64,000 bases of DNA from Pseudomonas sp. 8Z (GTDB lineage: Bacteria > Pseudomonadota > Gammaproteobacteria > Pseudomonadales > Pseudomonadaceae): the NCBI RefSeq assembly GCF_902506535.1, contig NZ_LR733824.1, positions 558,001 to 622,000 on the forward strand, in the 5' to 3' direction. The position numbers were made by a program, and so were the translations under genes. The notes beneath the pieces were generated by a model. It saw only the letters and a list, made by a program, of their open reading frames with translations. It did not search any database and was not told the DNA's origin. Every line of letters begins with the position of its first letter. The first letter of the stretch is position 1. Shown piece by piece: positions 62,695-64,000 of the stretch.

Positions 62695-64000
62695 GTGTTC
62701 CCCGCGCCAGCGGGGATGAACCGTCCGCCAGTCTAAAACCCACATGGCCCGACTGGTGTTCCCCGCGCCAGCGGGGATGAACCGTTCATGCTCACAATCA
62801 TGTATGAGGAAATTTTGTGTTCCCCGCGCCAGCGGGGATGAACCGAGATTGCTCAGAAGTGGGCGCGCAATAAGGCGGTGTTCCCCGCGCCAGCGGGGAT
62901 GAACCGCCCATATGTAGCTACCGCGCTCTGGAACCTTCGTGTTCCCCGCGCCAGCGGGGATGAACCGTCTACGGGTGATAATTGCGGTGCTGATAGCTAG
63001 TGTTCCCCGCGCCAGCGGGGATGAACCGCAACGCCCCTCCCCTTGGAGCTGCTGCTGGTGGTGTTCCCCGCGCCAGCGGGGATGAACCGGCAAGATCATT
63101 GTCGAGTGCTACGGCAAATCGGTGTTCCCCGCGCCAGCGGGGATGAACCGCTCGAAATGTGGCGCGGCGCGGGCATGGACGGGTGTTCCCCGCGCCAGCG
63201 GGGATGAACCGTCAGGGAACTTGGCCCAGGCGTCGAGCTGTGCGTGTTCCCCGCGCCAGCGGGGATGAACCGTTGGGATAGTGCTCCAGGACGTAGCAGA
63301 CAGCGTGTTCCCCGCGCCAGCGGGGATGAACCGCCAGAGAATTGACTCCGGCTCTTGCTGGTACGGTGTTCCCCGCGCCAGCGGGGATGAACCGCCATCC
63401 GTACCGGCCTTAGCCGCGAACAGACAGTGTTCCCCGCGCCAGCGGGGATGAACCGAAAACGGCGATTTGATCCGCGCAGGCGGTGAGGTGTTCCCCGCGC
63501 CAGCGGGGATGAACCGCCGGTGAGGATGTTGGATGCGATGTCTGCGGTGTGTTCCCCGCGCCAGCGGGGATGAACCGTTCGATAAGGACAATCGCCAGCA
63601 CCAGCAGCAGTGTTCCCCGCGCCAGCGGGGATGAACCGCAAAGGCCGTGGTTTTCTCAAACTTAGGCAATGTGTTCCCCGCGCCAGCGGGGATGAACCGG
63701 CACGCAAGCGCAGCGTACTGCGGCTGCCGAGGTGTTCCCCGCGCCAGCGGGGATGAACCGTTCGCTTCTATAAAGTCAGCAGTCTGCCGGGCGTGTTCCC
63801 CGCGCCAGCGGGGATGAACCGTCCGCAGTCGGTCATCATGTCAAAGTTAAGCTGTGTTCCCCGCGCCAGCGGGGATGAACCGAAGCTGAAAGCACTTGGC
63901 TTTGAAATGGCCAAGTGTTCCCCGCGCCAGCGGGGATGAACCGGGGGCGAAAGTAGCACGCCGCGTACTCTCCACGTGTTCCCCGCGCCAGCGGCGATGA
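62695..64000 (+). CRISPR. Type I-E CRISPR array 2, 22 repeats seen, cut by window end
   Basis: Repeats start at 62695 and then every 61 bp to 63976 (22 starts, 21 full spacers, all 32 nt). Repeat is identical to that of array 1. The last visible repeat (63976-64000) carries a G-to-C change (GCGGCGATGA), which could be the terminal degenerate repeat; the window ends there. Sense orientation agrees with the leader on the left. Confidence 0.98.

Overview
The window is about 62-65% GC and reads as a Pseudomonas chromosome. The core genes keep P. aeruginosa-like neighbourhoods (ladS-thiD-thiE-hemL ... miaB-phoH-ybeY-corC, and coaE-yacG ... DUF1780-MOSC-ndh-kup-tRNA-Lys). The species cannot be fixed from the window; a P. 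mendocina/oleovorans/stutzeri-type Pseudomonas is plausible.

Region 1 (1 to about 29,441) is one end of an integrative conjugative element of the PFGI-1/PAPI-1/ICEclc class. Read from the attachment site leftwards, nearly all genes are on the minus strand: parA, small hypotheticals, a DUF2786 protein, dnaB, a cluster of small accessory genes, yejK, an Arc-like regulator, parB, a DUF2857 protein, a STY4528-type replication protein, the PFL_4669 and DUF3158 ICE proteins, a Rha regulator, ssb, an Rmf/CrpP-like peptide, a type IA topoisomerase, a PcfJ-like protein, a SNF2-type helicase, then the type IVB pilus genes pilL-pilN-pilO (pilO cut by the window edge). The right boundary is a 45-bp copy of the 3' end of tRNA-Lys. 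Integrase, relaxase and the conjugative secretion genes must lie outside the window. Small plus-strand genes inside the element look like later insertions. A 1-kb array of about 19 covarying hairpins (14,931-15,972) is the most unusual non-coding structure.

Region 2 (29,442-50,576) is core chromosome: kup, ndh, a MOSC protein, a DUF1780 protein, an ECF-type permease, yacG, coaE, corC, ybeY, phoH, miaB, a DUF1820 protein, a SEL1 protein, hemL, thiE, thiD, the LadS sensor kinase and an AidB-like acyl-CoA dehydrogenase. An 800-bp imperfect inverted-repeat element sits between 35,288 and 36,093.

Region 3 (50,577-64,000) is a complete type I-E CRISPR-Cas locus on the plus strand. A 15-repeat array lies on the left. 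It is followed by cas3, cse1, cse2, cas7e, cas5e, cas6e, cas1e and cas2e, then a second array of at least 22 repeats that reaches the window end. The two leaders are nearly identical. The locus carries extra genes: a divergent HicAB toxin-antitoxin pair before cas3, a Phd/VapC-type toxin-antitoxin pair between cas3 and cse1, and a KilA-N-domain gene packed between cas6e and cas1e. The same 12-bp motif lies upstream of cas3 and of cse1, suggesting joint control of nuclease and Cascade expression.
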